Of a DNA stretch of 64,000 bases, positions 36,405 to 44,960 are shown in pieces. The DNA comes from Sphingomonas caeni (lineage in GTDB: Bacteria > Pseudomonadota > Alphaproteobacteria > Sphingomonadales > Sphingomonadaceae). The stretch lies in assembly GCF_026013415.1 (NCBI RefSeq), contig NZ_JAPDOK010000002.1:682001-746000 (forward strand), written 5' to 3'. The number at the start of each line of letters is the position of its first letter. Within the stretch, counting starts at the first letter, position 1. The position numbers and the translations under genes are program-made. The notes under the pieces are model-generated. The model had not been told where the DNA came from. It was given only the letters and a program-made list of their open reading frames with translations, and searched no databases.

Positions 36405-36547
36405 GTTCCCCTGCGAAGGCAGGAGCCCAGACCTAAAACAAGGACTCGAACAGATCGTCCCAGTCCGGATTCATCGTTTCAATCACCCGCAGCTTCCACA
36501 GCCGCGTTTCACCTTCAAAGCTTGGGCCCCCGCCTTCGCAGGGGCAC
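36405..36547 (-). mobile_element. Decayed GIY-YIG/REP unit between mdh and sucD
   Basis: Imperfect inverted arms (36405-36430 with core CCCCTGCGAAGGCAGGAGC, and 36521-36547) bracket 90 bp. They belong to the same palindrome family as 18561-18630 and 30933-31289. The interior still encodes the C-terminal end of a GIY-YIG protein. The orientation relative to the operon is the same as in the intact copy. Confidence 0.7.
36433..36513 (-). pseudogene. Remnant of a GIY-YIG nuclease gene (C-terminal codons only)
   Basis: Read on the minus strand from 36513 to the TAG at 36433-36435, the frame gives GETRLWKLRVIETMNPDWDD then LFESLF and stop. This aligns without gaps to the end of the intact GIY-YIG protein at 30962-31252 (RAWKLRLIEERNPEWRDLYA), with R, W, K, L, R, I, E, N, P, W, D, L conserved. 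All catalytic parts are missing. The divergence from the intact copy shows it is an older or different family member rather than a recent deletion of that copy. Confidence 0.8.
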
Positions 36548-36555
36548 GAGTTGGA

Positions 36556-37533
<978 letters not shown>

Positions 37534-37639
37534 TCAATAATGGGCGCGACTAAGGGCGCGGAACCGCGGAAAACGAGGGTCGCTTAGGCGCATTGGCGCA
37601 AGGCCGCAACCTCAGAAAGTCGCCAGCTCCGGATTATCT

Positions 37640-37656
37640 TTGCGACTAATTCGCAA
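37640..37656. promoter_or_regulatory. Palindromic candidate operator upstream of mdh
   Basis: TTGCGA-CTAAT-TCGCAA, a perfect six-base inverted repeat with a 5-bp AT-rich spacer, 122 bp before mdh and just past the end of the preceding gene. The GCGA-N5-TCGC pattern recalls Fur-type iron boxes in alphaproteobacteria, which would suit an operon feeding iron-sulfur enzymes. The identity of the regulator is inference. Confidence 0.4.
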
Positions 37657-37661
37657 TTGCA

Positions 37662-37946
37662 TTAAGAAGGGGTTTCGGCATCCACATAACGCCGCGCGCC
37701 GGTGCGCGGATTGAACCAGACGGTGACGGGACGCCCGCTCTCCTCGTCGATGAAGCGCTCGGAGGTCGGCTGCCAGTCGCCGTCGAGTTCAGTGCTGCCG
37801 CGATAATGGAAGCGCTCGAACAGGGTCCCCGCGACGAACAGGGCCGCCATCGCCGCCATCGGCCAGGCGCCGGGATCCTGCCCCGCCAGCGTCAGCGCGC
37901 AGAGCAGCATGATGCCGGCGGCGATCAGGACGATGCTGCGCAGCAT
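37662..37946 (-). CDS. Small membrane protein, unknown function
   Basis: 94 residues. Two hydrophobic segments (LRSIVLIAAGIMLLCALTLA and WPMAAMAALFVAGTLF) are followed by a polar C-terminal domain with WQPTSERFIDEESGRPVTVW and FNPRTGARRYV. Its ATG overlaps the stop of the YbjQ gene by one base (TGATG), so they form a coupled pair. I do not recognise a named family; the tail pattern (conserved Trp, Arg and Tyr) looks like a compact domain rather than random sequence. Confidence 0.65.
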   Translation of the reverse strand: MLRSIVLIAAGIMLLCALTLAGQDPGAWPMAAMAALFVAGTLFERFHYRGSTELDGDWQPTSERFIDEESGRPVTVWFNPRTGARRYVDAETPS

Positions 37947-38269
37947 CAGGGCGCCGGATCGAGCACCACCGCGGTGCCGTACGCCACGACTTCGTTCATC
38001 GCCTGGGCGATCTCGCCCGAATCGAAGCGCATCATCACCACCGCATTGGCGCCCATCGCATGCGCATTGGCGACGAGACGGTCGATCGCGTGGCGGCGGG
38101 TATCCTCGACCAGGCGGGTATATTCGGGAATCTCGCCGCCGACGATCGAACGGAGCGAAGCCGTGATATTCCCCCCGATCCCGCGGCTGCGCACGACGAT
38201 GCCGAACACCTGCCCGACGACGCGGACGACAGTATGGCCGGGGACGTTTTCGGTGGTGGTGACGATCAT
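37946..38269 (-). CDS. YbjQ/UPF0145 family protein
   Basis: 107 residues, the typical length. Family marks are TTTENVPGHTVVRVVGQVFG, VVRSRGIGGNITASLRSIVG and ANAHAMGANAVVMMRFDSGE. UPF0145 proteins form pentameric rings; their function is not known, though heavy-metal-binding annotations exist. Coupled by one-base overlap to the small membrane protein that follows. Confidence 0.9.
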   Translation of the reverse strand: MIVTTTENVPGHTVVRVVGQVFGIVVRSRGIGGNITASLRSIVGGEIPEYTRLVEDTRRHAIDRLVANAHAMGANAVVMMRFDSGEIAQAMNEVVAYGTAVVLDPAP

Positions 38270-38323
38270 CGGCGGTCTCCTTTGGCGTCAGCCTATCAGG
38301 CTTAGGGGGAGAAGAAGAGAGTG

Positions 38324-38468
38324 GTTCACGCAAAGACGCGAAGACGCGAAGAGGTTTCGCCTGCGGCACCGCCTCGCGTCGACGAGGCCTTCATCCTGGC
38401 GGCAGCCGAGACTTGGCCGCTTCGCGGAAGGTGGAGAGGTGCCTCTTTATTCTTTGCGTCTTTGCGGG
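38324..38468. repeat. Inverted-end element with CAAAGACGCGAAG arms
   Basis: TTCACGCAAAGACGCGAAGA and following bases (38324-38354) are inverted with respect to CCTCTTTATTCTTTGCGTCT and following bases (38442-38468). The left arm contains a short direct repeat AAGACGCG. It lies between the YbjQ start and the GH2 stop. This GCAAAGACGC-type sequence is a common dispersed repeat in bacterial intergenic DNA. Confidence 0.6.
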
Positions 38469-38478
38469 AAATCTCCTT

Positions 38479-40314
38479 CTACCTCCCATCCCTCCGCCGC
38501 GCATATTCGTCGGACAGCACGAAAAAGGCCGCTTTGCGCTGCCCGGTGTTCGACAGCAGGCCCTTGCGGTTCCAGCCCTGCTGGAAGACCGGGTGCTGGC
38601 GGCGCGGCGAGCGGAAGTCCTTGAGGATCCAGGGGGCGAGCCCGCGCAGGAACGGCACGCGGCGCGCCATCGCCAGCGTCTGGCGGTAATATTCGGCCTG
38701 GAATTCCTCGCTGAACTTGTGCGGGGCGGCGGCATCGTCGTGATAGCCGGCCTGCGCGTCCGCCCCGAATTCGGAGAAGATCAGCGGCTTCCTGACCGGC
38801 GAGCGCCATTCGATCGCGGCGACGCTGGCGAGCGGATCCGGCGTGTACCAGCCGTTATAGGTGTTCGCCGCCATCACATCGAGATCGGCGGCGAGCGGAT
38901 CGTCGATCGTCTGGACATTGCCCTGGCGCCCCGCGAGCAGGGCGGCGGTGACGAGCCGGCTCGGGTCGAGGCTGCGGACATCGCCGATCAGGGTGCGCAG
39001 AAAGGCGTTGCGCGCGTCGTTGACCGGGGTCTCGTTGGCGACGCTCCACAGGATGATCGAGGCGCGGTTGCGGTCGCGGGTGATGCTCTCGCGGACCATC
39101 GCGCGCGCGGTGGCGAGCGTGTCCGGATTGCTCCAGTTGACGCGCCAATAGACGGGCACTTCGCTCCACACGAGCAGGCCGAGCTCGTCGGCCATGCGCG
39201 TCATCACCTCCGAATGCGGATAATGGGCAAGGCGGACGAAATTGCCGTGGAGCCCGTCGCGGACCTCGGTGAGCAGGGCGCGCGCGGCGGCGGGGGTGAT
39301 CGCGCGGACGGGATTGTCGCCGAGTTCCTCCTCATGGAGGCAGATGCCGCGCAGGAAGATCGACTTGCCGTTGAGGAGGATGTCCTCGCCCTTCACTTCG
39401 ATCGTGCGGAAGCCGACCCGGTCCTTCATCGTGTCGCCCGCGCCTTCGAAACTGACATCGTAGAGCGTCGGGCTTTCGGGCGACCAGCGGGCGAGCTTCC
39501 TCGGCGCGGCAATGCTGCCGGTCCAGCGGCCGTTCGCATCGGTTTTGCCCTCGAGCACAAGACCGAGCGCGGGGATGCGGAGCGCGACGGGGGCGTCGTT
39601 CGCGTGCGCGCCATCGAGCCGGATGCCGGCGGTGATCCTGCCGTCGGTACCGAGGCGCACCCAGCCGTCATCGACATAGGTTTCGCTCACGGTGATCAGC
39701 AGGACCGAGCGGGTGATTCCGCCATAATTCTCCCAGTCGGTGACGGGGGGCGGGACATCGGCGTCATGGCGTTCGGAATCGACGCCGACGGTGATCTGGT
39801 TGGTGCCCGCGCGGAGCAGGCCAGTGACTTCGAGCGCGAAGGGGGTGAAGCCGCCGAGATGCTTGCCCGCCAGCTTGCCGTTCACATAGACGGCGGCCGA
39901 ATAATCGACCGCGCCGAAACGGAGGAAGCTGCGCTTGCCGGGCTGGAGCGCGGGCACCTCGAAGGTGCGCTGGTACCAGACCAGGCCATTATAATAGCGC
40001 ATCTCCGCGGAATGGCCGATCCAGGCGCCGGGGAGATAGGCAACCGGCGAGCGCTGCATGTCGAACTCGAACAAGGCGGTCGGATTGTCGCGCGCGACAT
40101 CGGCCTGGACGATATCGGCATAGCGGTTGCTGCTCGAACCGACCCCGCCACCATGGAAGCCGGAAAGGCCATCGCGATAGGGATCGACCGACCAGTGCCA
40201 CGCGCCGTCGAGGCTCTGCGAGGTGCGGAGATCGGCGGCGGTGAGCGCGGGGCCGGCGTTCGCGGCGGCGGGGAAGAGAAGGAGGATCAGCAGGATCCGG
40301 AGCAGCTTCACCAT
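38479..40314 (-). CDS. Secreted glycoside hydrolase family 2 (beta-glucuronidase/galactosidase-like)
   Basis: 611 residues after a signal peptide (MVKLLRILLILLLFPAAANA). A jelly-roll sugar-binding domain (YYNGLVWYQRTFEVPALQPG, VNGKLAGKHLGGFTPF), an immunoglobulin-like domain and a TIM barrel follow. The acid/base glutamate is in LWSVANETPV and the nucleophile in FSEFGADAQAG. The order and length fit GH2 beta-glucuronidases, but GH2 specificity (glucuronide, galactoside, mannoside) cannot be told from these motifs. It is monocistronic with no neighbouring sugar-uptake genes. Confidence 0.88.
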   Translation of the reverse strand: MVKLLRILLILLLFPAAANAGPALTAADLRTSQSLDGAWHWSVDPYRDGLSGFHGGGVGSSSNRYADIVQADVARDNPTALFEFDMQRSPVAYLPGAWIGHSAEMRYYNGLVWYQRTFEVPALQPGKRSFLRFGAVDYSAAVYVNGKLAGKHLGGFTPFALEVTGLLRAGTNQITVGVDSERHDADVPPPVTDWENYGGITRSVLLITVSETYVDDGWVRLGTDGRITAGIRLDGAHANDAPVALRIPALGLVLEGKTDANGRWTGSIAAPRKLARWSPESPTLYDVSFEGAGDTMKDRVGFRTIEVKGEDILLNGKSIFLRGICLHEEELGDNPVRAITPAAARALLTEVRDGLHGNFVRLAHYPHSEVMTRMADELGLLVWSEVPVYWRVNWSNPDTLATARAMVRESITRDRNRASIILWSVANETPVNDARNAFLRTLIGDVRSLDPSRLVTAALLAGRQGNVQTIDDPLAADLDVMAANTYNGWYTPDPLASVAAIEWRSPVRKPLIFSEFGADAQAGYHDDAAAPHKFSEEFQAEYYRQTLAMARRVPFLRGLAPWILKDFRSPRRQHPVFQQGWNRKGLLSNTGQRKAAFFVLSDEYARRRDGR

Positions 40315-40392
40315 CGTCTCTCTCCCGTTACGCGCGATGCTCAGACACCGCTGTCGGTTACGGTATAGCCGATCATACGCAGGATGCGAGGT

Positions 40393-41505
40393 TCACCGCT
40401 CGCCATGGCCTTCGGCGAGATAGTCGTCGGAGCGCATCTCCATCAGCCGGCTGACGGTGCGTTCGAATTCGAAGCGGCCGTCGCCGGCTTGGTAGAGCTG
40501 GTCGGGCTCGGCATCGGCGGCGGCGAGGAGCTTGACCTTGTGCTCGTAGAGCGCGTCGATCAGCGTCACGAAGCGCGCCGCCTCGTTGCGGTTCTCCGGC
40601 CCCAGGCGGGGGATGCCGACGATCATCACCGTGTGGAAGCGCCGTGCGATTGCCAGGTAATCCGCTGCCCCCCGCGCGTCACCGCACAGCCGCCTGAACG
40701 AGAAGACGGCGACGCCCTTGAGGCAGCGCGGCACATGGATCTCACGCCCGCCCTGGACGGGCAGATCGCATGAGGGGACGTGTGCGGCGTCCTCGGGCGG
40801 GTAATCGGTCAGGCGGAAAAAGGCGGCGGAGAGCGTGCGGGTGGCCTCGGGGCCGTTTGGGACGAGCCAGGTATCGACCTGCCCCAGCCGGTCGAGCCGG
40901 TAATCGACCGGGCCATTCAAGGCCATCACGTCCATCCGCTCCTCGATCAGCGCGATGAAGGGGAGGAACAGCTCGCGGTTGAGCCCGTCCTTGTAGAGAT
41001 CGCGCGGCGGCCGGTTCGAGGTGGCGACCACCGCGACGCCGTGGCCCATCATCCCGGTGAAGAGCCGCGACAGGATCATCGCGTCGGCGGGATTGTTGAC
41101 CACCATCTCGTCAAAGGCGAGCAGGCGGACATCGTCGGACAGCGCCTGCGCGACGCTCATCACGGGATCGCTGGTGTCGCGCCGGCGCTCGACATTGAGG
41201 CGCTCATGTACCTCGAGCATGAATTCGTGAAAATGGACGCGGCGCTTGCGGCGGATGTCGACGGCCTCGAAGAACAGGTCCATCAGCATCGACTTGCCGC
41301 GCCCGACCCCGCCCCAGAGATAGACGCCGCGCGGCGGATCGGGGGCGCGGCCGAGCGCGCGCCACAGGATGCTGCCCTTTTTCGGGACCGCTTCGAGCGC
41401 GTCGCAAAGCGATTGGAGCCGGGCGGCCGCTTCGGCCTGTCCGGGATCGTCGCGAAGCTCGCCCGCCGCGACCAGCGCCTGATAGCGTTCGAGAAGGTGG
41501 CTCAC
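40393..41505 (-). CDS. zapE: Cell division protein ZapE (AFG1-like ATPase)
   Basis: 370 residues from a GTG at 41503-41505, overlapping the thioesterase stop as GTGA. Walker A is WGGVGRGKSMLMDLF and Walker B is VRLLAFDEMVV; HFHEFMLEVHERL and FSFRRLCGDARGAADYLAIA are typical of the AFG1/ZapE family. ZapE interacts with FtsZ late in division, especially under low oxygen or heat; its eukaryotic relative Lace1/Afg1 acts in mitochondrial protein turnover. It is translationally coupled to the thioesterase gene. Confidence 0.93.
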   Translation of the reverse strand: MSHLLERYQALVAAGELRDDPGQAEAAARLQSLCDALEAVPKKGSILWRALGRAPDPPRGVYLWGGVGRGKSMLMDLFFEAVDIRRKRRVHFHEFMLEVHERLNVERRRDTSDPVMSVAQALSDDVRLLAFDEMVVNNPADAMILSRLFTGMMGHGVAVVATSNRPPRDLYKDGLNRELFLPFIALIEERMDVMALNGPVDYRLDRLGQVDTWLVPNGPEATRTLSAAFFRLTDYPPEDAAHVPSCDLPVQGGREIHVPRCLKGVAVFSFRRLCGDARGAADYLAIARRFHTVMIVGIPRLGPENRNEAARFVTLIDALYEHKVKLLAAADAEPDQLYQAGDGRFEFERTVSRLMEMRSDDYLAEGHGER

Positions 41506-41960
41506 TTGGTCGAAGGCTTCCGGATCGTTCCCGTGAAGCTGACGATGATCGTTTCGTCCTGAACGATCAACCCGCGCATGAACAGCAGGCGTCCGGTCTC
41601 GCGCAGCAGCTCGACCCGCGCCTCGACCGCGCCTTCCTCGAGCGGGGCACCGGCGATGAACTGGGTGGTGAGGTCGAGCGTCGCGGCGGTGCCCGCGCTG
41701 AGCACGCCGAAGCTGCGCCCCGCGGCGAACATCGCCATGTCGATGAAACCGAGCAGTGCCCCGCCATGGACATGGCCGCGCAGGTTCGAATGGATTTGGG
41801 TGGGCGCGAAGCGGACGCGGGCGATGCCGTCTTCGAGCTTGACCGAGAGCGGGCCGAAGATCGAGTTGAACCGGGTGGGGTCGCTGATCGTCCAGCGGCT
41901 CCAGCCGGGGAGGTCGGGATCGGGGCCGAAGGTGAAACTCGGGGCCGGCGCGTCGCTCAT
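41502..41960 (-). CDS. PaaI-type thioesterase
   Basis: 152 residues from ATG 41958-41960. The hotdog-fold signature HSNLRGHVHGGALLGFIDMA and GTAATLDLTTQFIAGAPLEE match the PaaI/YiiD-type family, which hydrolyses acyl-CoA thioesters. The specific acyl group is unknown. It is in a tightly overlapping run sdhB - metallo-beta-lactamase - thioesterase - zapE on the minus strand, with ATGA and GTGA junctions. Confidence 0.87.
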   Translation of the reverse strand: MSDAPAPSFTFGPDPDLPGWSRWTISDPTRFNSIFGPLSVKLEDGIARVRFAPTQIHSNLRGHVHGGALLGFIDMAMFAAGRSFGVLSAGTAATLDLTTQFIAGAPLEEGAVEARVELLRETGRLLFMRGLIVQDETIIVSFTGTIRKPSTK

Positions 41961-42898
41961 GCGGCGCAGTACTTGTTGAGCTTTCCGCTGCGGAGCAGTT
42001 CGCCATAATAATAGGCGTAGCCGGCGAAATCGGCGACTTCCTTCTCGCTCAGCCAGTGCCGCGCCGCCGCGAGCCAGCCGCCCGCGCAGGTCTCCATCGG
42101 CCGCTCGCCCCCGCTGCAGATCAGGAAATCCTCGAAGCCGTTCTTCCACCAGCGGAAATCCTCGTGGGTCATCACCGGGCCGTGACCCGGGACAAGCGTT
42201 TCGAAATCGAGCTTGTCGATCGTTGCGAGCGCGTCGGCCCAGCCTTCGGGGCAGGCGGTGTCGAGAAAGGGGGCGGGGAGGGTGACGAGGTCGCCCGCGA
42301 GTAGGCGCTTGGAGGCGGGATCGTAGAGCCACAGATCGGCGGCAGTGGCCGCGTGTAGCGACACGCCGAGCATGAAGTTGCGGCCCGCGAGCTTGAGCGT
42401 CTGGACGCCGCCGAGCTGGATATCGGGGCGGAGTTCGTTGCCGCGATCGATCGTCAGCAGATCGGCGCGGACATCCTCGGCGATGCTGGGGGAGAGCTTG
42501 CCCGAGGCGAGCGCCTGGCGGCCCTGCGCCGCGCTCGTCTTGAGGAAGCCGGTGAGCGCCCCGTCGATCGCGCCGGTGCCATAGACGCGCAGGCCGGGGA
42601 AGAGCGGCCTGAGACGCAGGTTGCCGCTGACATGATCGAGGTGCCAATGGCTGTTGACGATCGCGACGATGCGGCGATCGCCCGTCGCGGCAAGGATCGC
42701 GTCGCTATGCGTCTTGTGGCGGCCAGTGTCGAACACGACCAGCCCGTCGGGTCCTTCGAGGAGGATGCTGTTGCCGTCGGGCTGCCGGCCGGGGGTGATG
42801 CCGCCGGGGACGAGGATGGTGTGATCGTCGAGCCGCTGTGCTTGCGCGGGAGCGGCGAAGGCGAGCGCCGCGGCGATCAGGGCCCCCGCCAGCTGCAT
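41957..42898 (-). CDS. Secreted metallo-beta-lactamase fold hydrolase
   Basis: 313 residues. A signal peptide ([20 protein letters not shown]) precedes an MBL domain with the zinc motif HWHLDH in VNSHWHLDHVSGN and a further zinc ligand in LAGDLVTLPAPFLD and PGHGPVM. Substrate unknown; the sequence resembles quinoprotein-relay or general MBL-fold hydrolases more than true beta-lactamases. It begins one base into the sdhB stop (TGATG), so it is translated with the sdhB transcript. Confidence 0.85.
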   Translation of the reverse strand: MQLAGALIAAALAFAAPAQAQRLDDHTILVPGGITPGRQPDGNSILLEGPDGLVVFDTGRHKTHSDAILAATGDRRIVAIVNSHWHLDHVSGNLRLRPLFPGLRVYGTGAIDGALTGFLKTSAAQGRQALASGKLSPSIAEDVRADLLTIDRGNELRPDIQLGGVQTLKLAGRNFMLGVSLHAATAADLWLYDPASKRLLAGDLVTLPAPFLDTACPEGWADALATIDKLDFETLVPGHGPVMTHEDFRWWKNGFEDFLICSGGERPMETCAGGWLAAARHWLSEKEVADFAGYAYYYGELLRSGKLNKYCAA

Positions 42899-43677
42899 CA
42901 GGCGACCCGCTCGGCCTCGAGCTTCTTGACCTCCGCGATCGCCTTGGCGGGGCTCAGGCCCTTGGGGCAGACATTCGCGCAGTTCATGATCGTGTGGCAG
43001 CGATACAAGGTGAAGGGATCCTCGAGCGCGTCGAGCCGCTCGGTATCCGCCTGGTCGCGGCTGTCGGCGAGCCAGCGATAGGCCTGGAGCAGGATGGCGG
43101 GGCCCAGGAACTTGTCCGAATTCCACCAATAGCTGGGGCAGCTGGTCGAGCAGCAGGCGCACAGGATGCACTCGTACAGCCCGTCCAACTCCTCGCGCTG
43201 CTTGGGGCTCTGGAGCCGTTCCTTGCCGTCGGCAGGGATATCGCCCGCTTCGAGCCACGGTTTGATCGACGCGTATTGCTGATAGAAATGGGTGAAATCG
43301 GGGACGAGGTCCTTGATCACGTCCATGTGCGGCAGGGGCGTGATGCGAATCTCGCCCTTGATGTCCTCGATCGCGGTGGTGCAGGCGAGGCCGTTGCGGC
43401 CGTCGAGGTTCATCGAGCAGGAGCCGCAAATCCCCTCGCGGCACGAGCGGCGGAAGGTGAGGCTCGGGTCCTGCTCCGACTTGATCTTGATCAGCGCGTC
43501 GAGGACCATCGGGCCGCACGCGTCGAGATCGACCTCGAAATTGTCGTAGCGCGGATTGGCGCCGCTATCGGGATCGTAGCGGTAGATCTTGAACTTCTTG
43601 ACGCGCTTGCCCCCGGCGGCGGGGAAGGTCTTGCCCGGCTTGACGACGCTGTTCTTGGGCAGGCTGAATTCGGCCAT
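42898..43677 (-). CDS. sdhB: Succinate dehydrogenase iron-sulfur subunit
   Basis: 259 residues. The [2Fe-2S] cysteines are in [20 protein letters not shown] and its following Cys; the [4Fe-4S] and [3Fe-4S] clusters are served by [12 protein letters not shown] and [14 protein letters not shown]. It carries electrons from SdhA to the SdhCD quinone site. Unlike the usual sdhCDAB order, it is separated from sdhA by about 4.2 kb and has its own 100-bp upstream region, so it must have a separate promoter. Three co-directional genes overlap downstream. Confidence 0.97.
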   Translation of the reverse strand: MAEFSLPKNSVVKPGKTFPAAGGKRVKKFKIYRYDPDSGANPRYDNFEVDLDACGPMVLDALIKIKSEQDPSLTFRRSCREGICGSCSMNLDGRNGLACTTAIEDIKGEIRITPLPHMDVIKDLVPDFTHFYQQYASIKPWLEAGDIPADGKERLQSPKQREELDGLYECILCACCSTSCPSYWWNSDKFLGPAILLQAYRWLADSRDQADTERLDALEDPFTLYRCHTIMNCANVCPKGLSPAKAIAEVKKLEAERVA

Positions 43678-43778
43678 CGTGCTTCCCGTGTGTGGCGGCT
43701 TGCAATTGTCTCGCGCGGGCTATGCCTTTCGCACCTGCGGCGCAACCCTATAGGTGACGCGGACGCCGCTGGCGGTGT

Positions 43779-44090
43779 TCAATCGGTGCGGTTGGCCAGC
43801 ACTGTGGCGAGCAGGCCCGGGAAGCGCGCCTCAAAGGCGTCGCGGCGCAAATGGCTGATCATCTCGCGGCCCTCGGCGCGGGTTTCGACCAGCCCGGCGG
43901 CTCGCAGCACCTTGAAATGGTTCGAGAGCGTGCTCTTCGGGATCGGCTGTTCGGGGCAGGTGGCCGAGCAGTTGAGCGATCCGACCTCGGCCAGCTTCGC
44001 GATCATCGCGAGCCGCACCGGATCGGCGAGCGCATGGAGTGCGACCGGAAGGCCGACTTGCTTGAGATCGGGGTGCACGAAGCGCGACAT
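43779..44090 (-). CDS. ArsR-family transcriptional regulator
   Basis: 103 residues. The winged helix-turn-helix is ALADPVRLAMIAKLAEVGSL and STLSNHFKVLRAAGLV. Two cysteines lie in NCSATCPEQPIPKS, but the pair is not the classic ELCVCDL metal site, so the inducer is uncertain. It is divergent from an SDR gene across 126 bp that includes a palindrome, the standard layout for a regulator controlling its neighbour and itself. Confidence 0.88.
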   Translation of the reverse strand: MSRFVHPDLKQVGLPVALHALADPVRLAMIAKLAEVGSLNCSATCPEQPIPKSTLSNHFKVLRAAGLVETRAEGREMISHLRRDAFEARFPGLLATVLANRTD

Positions 44091-44121
44091 GACTCACATA
44101 TAGGAAAGCTTCGCCAGTTTA

Positions 44122-44144
44122 ATAGTTCGGGAATATTGAACTAT
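44122..44144. promoter_or_regulatory. Palindromic operator between arsR-type gene and SDR
   Basis: ATAGTTC, nine bases (GGGAATATT), GAACTAT: perfect seven-base arms, in the AT-rich gap between the divergent ArsR regulator (start 44090) and SDR gene (start 44217). The size and spacing suit an ArsR dimer; it would cover the promoters in both directions. Confidence 0.65.
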
Positions 44145-44216
44145 CCAGACGGCACCCCATCTCCCGCTCCGTCCCGGCTGCAGGCGGTCTTGCCGGCGGG
44201 GGACCGGAGTATCGAA

Positions 44217-44960
44217 ATGAGCAGGAAACTGGCAGGCAAGCGCGCATTGGTGACCGGCGGGTCGCGCGGCATCGGCGCGGCGATCGCGAAGCGGCTGGCC
44301 GAGGACGGGGCGGACGTGATCATCACCTATGCCGGCAACCACGATGCAGCCAAGACGACCGTCGCGGCGATCGAGGCTGCGGGCGGCAAGGGCCGCGCGA
44401 TCCAGGCCGATGCCGCGGATTCAGCGGCGGTGACCGATGCGGTCGATGCTGCTGCGGCCGAGCTGGGCGGGATCGATATCCTCGTCCACAATGCCGGGGT
44501 CAGCCATTTCGGCGGCGTGCATGAGGACAGCATCGAGGATTATCGCCGCGTGCTCGGCGTCAATGTCGATGGCGTGGTTGCTGGAACCCTCGCTGCGGTG
44601 CCCTATCTCGCCGACGGTGGACGCGTGCTGATCGTCGGCAGCGTGATGGGCGAGACATCGATGATGCCGGGCGCTGCGGCCTATAGCGCGAGCAAGTTCG
44701 CGGTGCAGGGGCTGGCGCGCGGCTGGGCGCGCGACCTGGCGCCGCGCGGCGTGCTGGTCAACGTCATCCAGCCGGGGCCGATCGATACCGACATGAACCC
44801 CGCGGACGGCGAACTGGCCGCTCAGCTCAAGTCGATCGTCCCGCTCGGCCGCTATGGCCGTGCCGACGAGGTGGCGGCGCTGGCGTCGTTCCTCGCGAGC
44901 GAGGATGCGTCGTACATTACCGGCACGACGATCAATATCGATGGGGGTACGCTGGCTTAG
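44217..44960 (+). CDS. Short-chain dehydrogenase/reductase
   Basis: 247 residues from ATG 44217. Cofactor site ALVTGGSRGIGAAIAKRLAE, structural HNAGVSHFGG, catalytic SVMGETSMMPGAAAYSASK with Ser, Tyr and Lys, and the closing TGTTINIDGGTLA all match classical SDRs of the 3-oxoacyl reductase type. NADP preference is suggested by the Arg after GGS. It should be controlled by the divergent ArsR regulator. The substrate is unknown. Its 3' end overlaps the convergent ClpP-like gene by 4 bp. Confidence 0.9.
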   Translation: MSRKLAGKRALVTGGSRGIGAAIAKRLAEDGADVIITYAGNHDAAKTTVAAIEAAGGKGRAIQADAADSAAVTDAVDAAAAELGGIDILVHNAGVSHFGGVHEDSIEDYRRVLGVNVDGVVAGTLAAVPYLADGGRVLIVGSVMGETSMMPGAAAYSASKFAVQGLARGWARDLAPRGVLVNVIQPGPIDTDMNPADGELAAQLKSIVPLGRYGRADEVAALASFLASEDASYITGTTINIDGGTLA

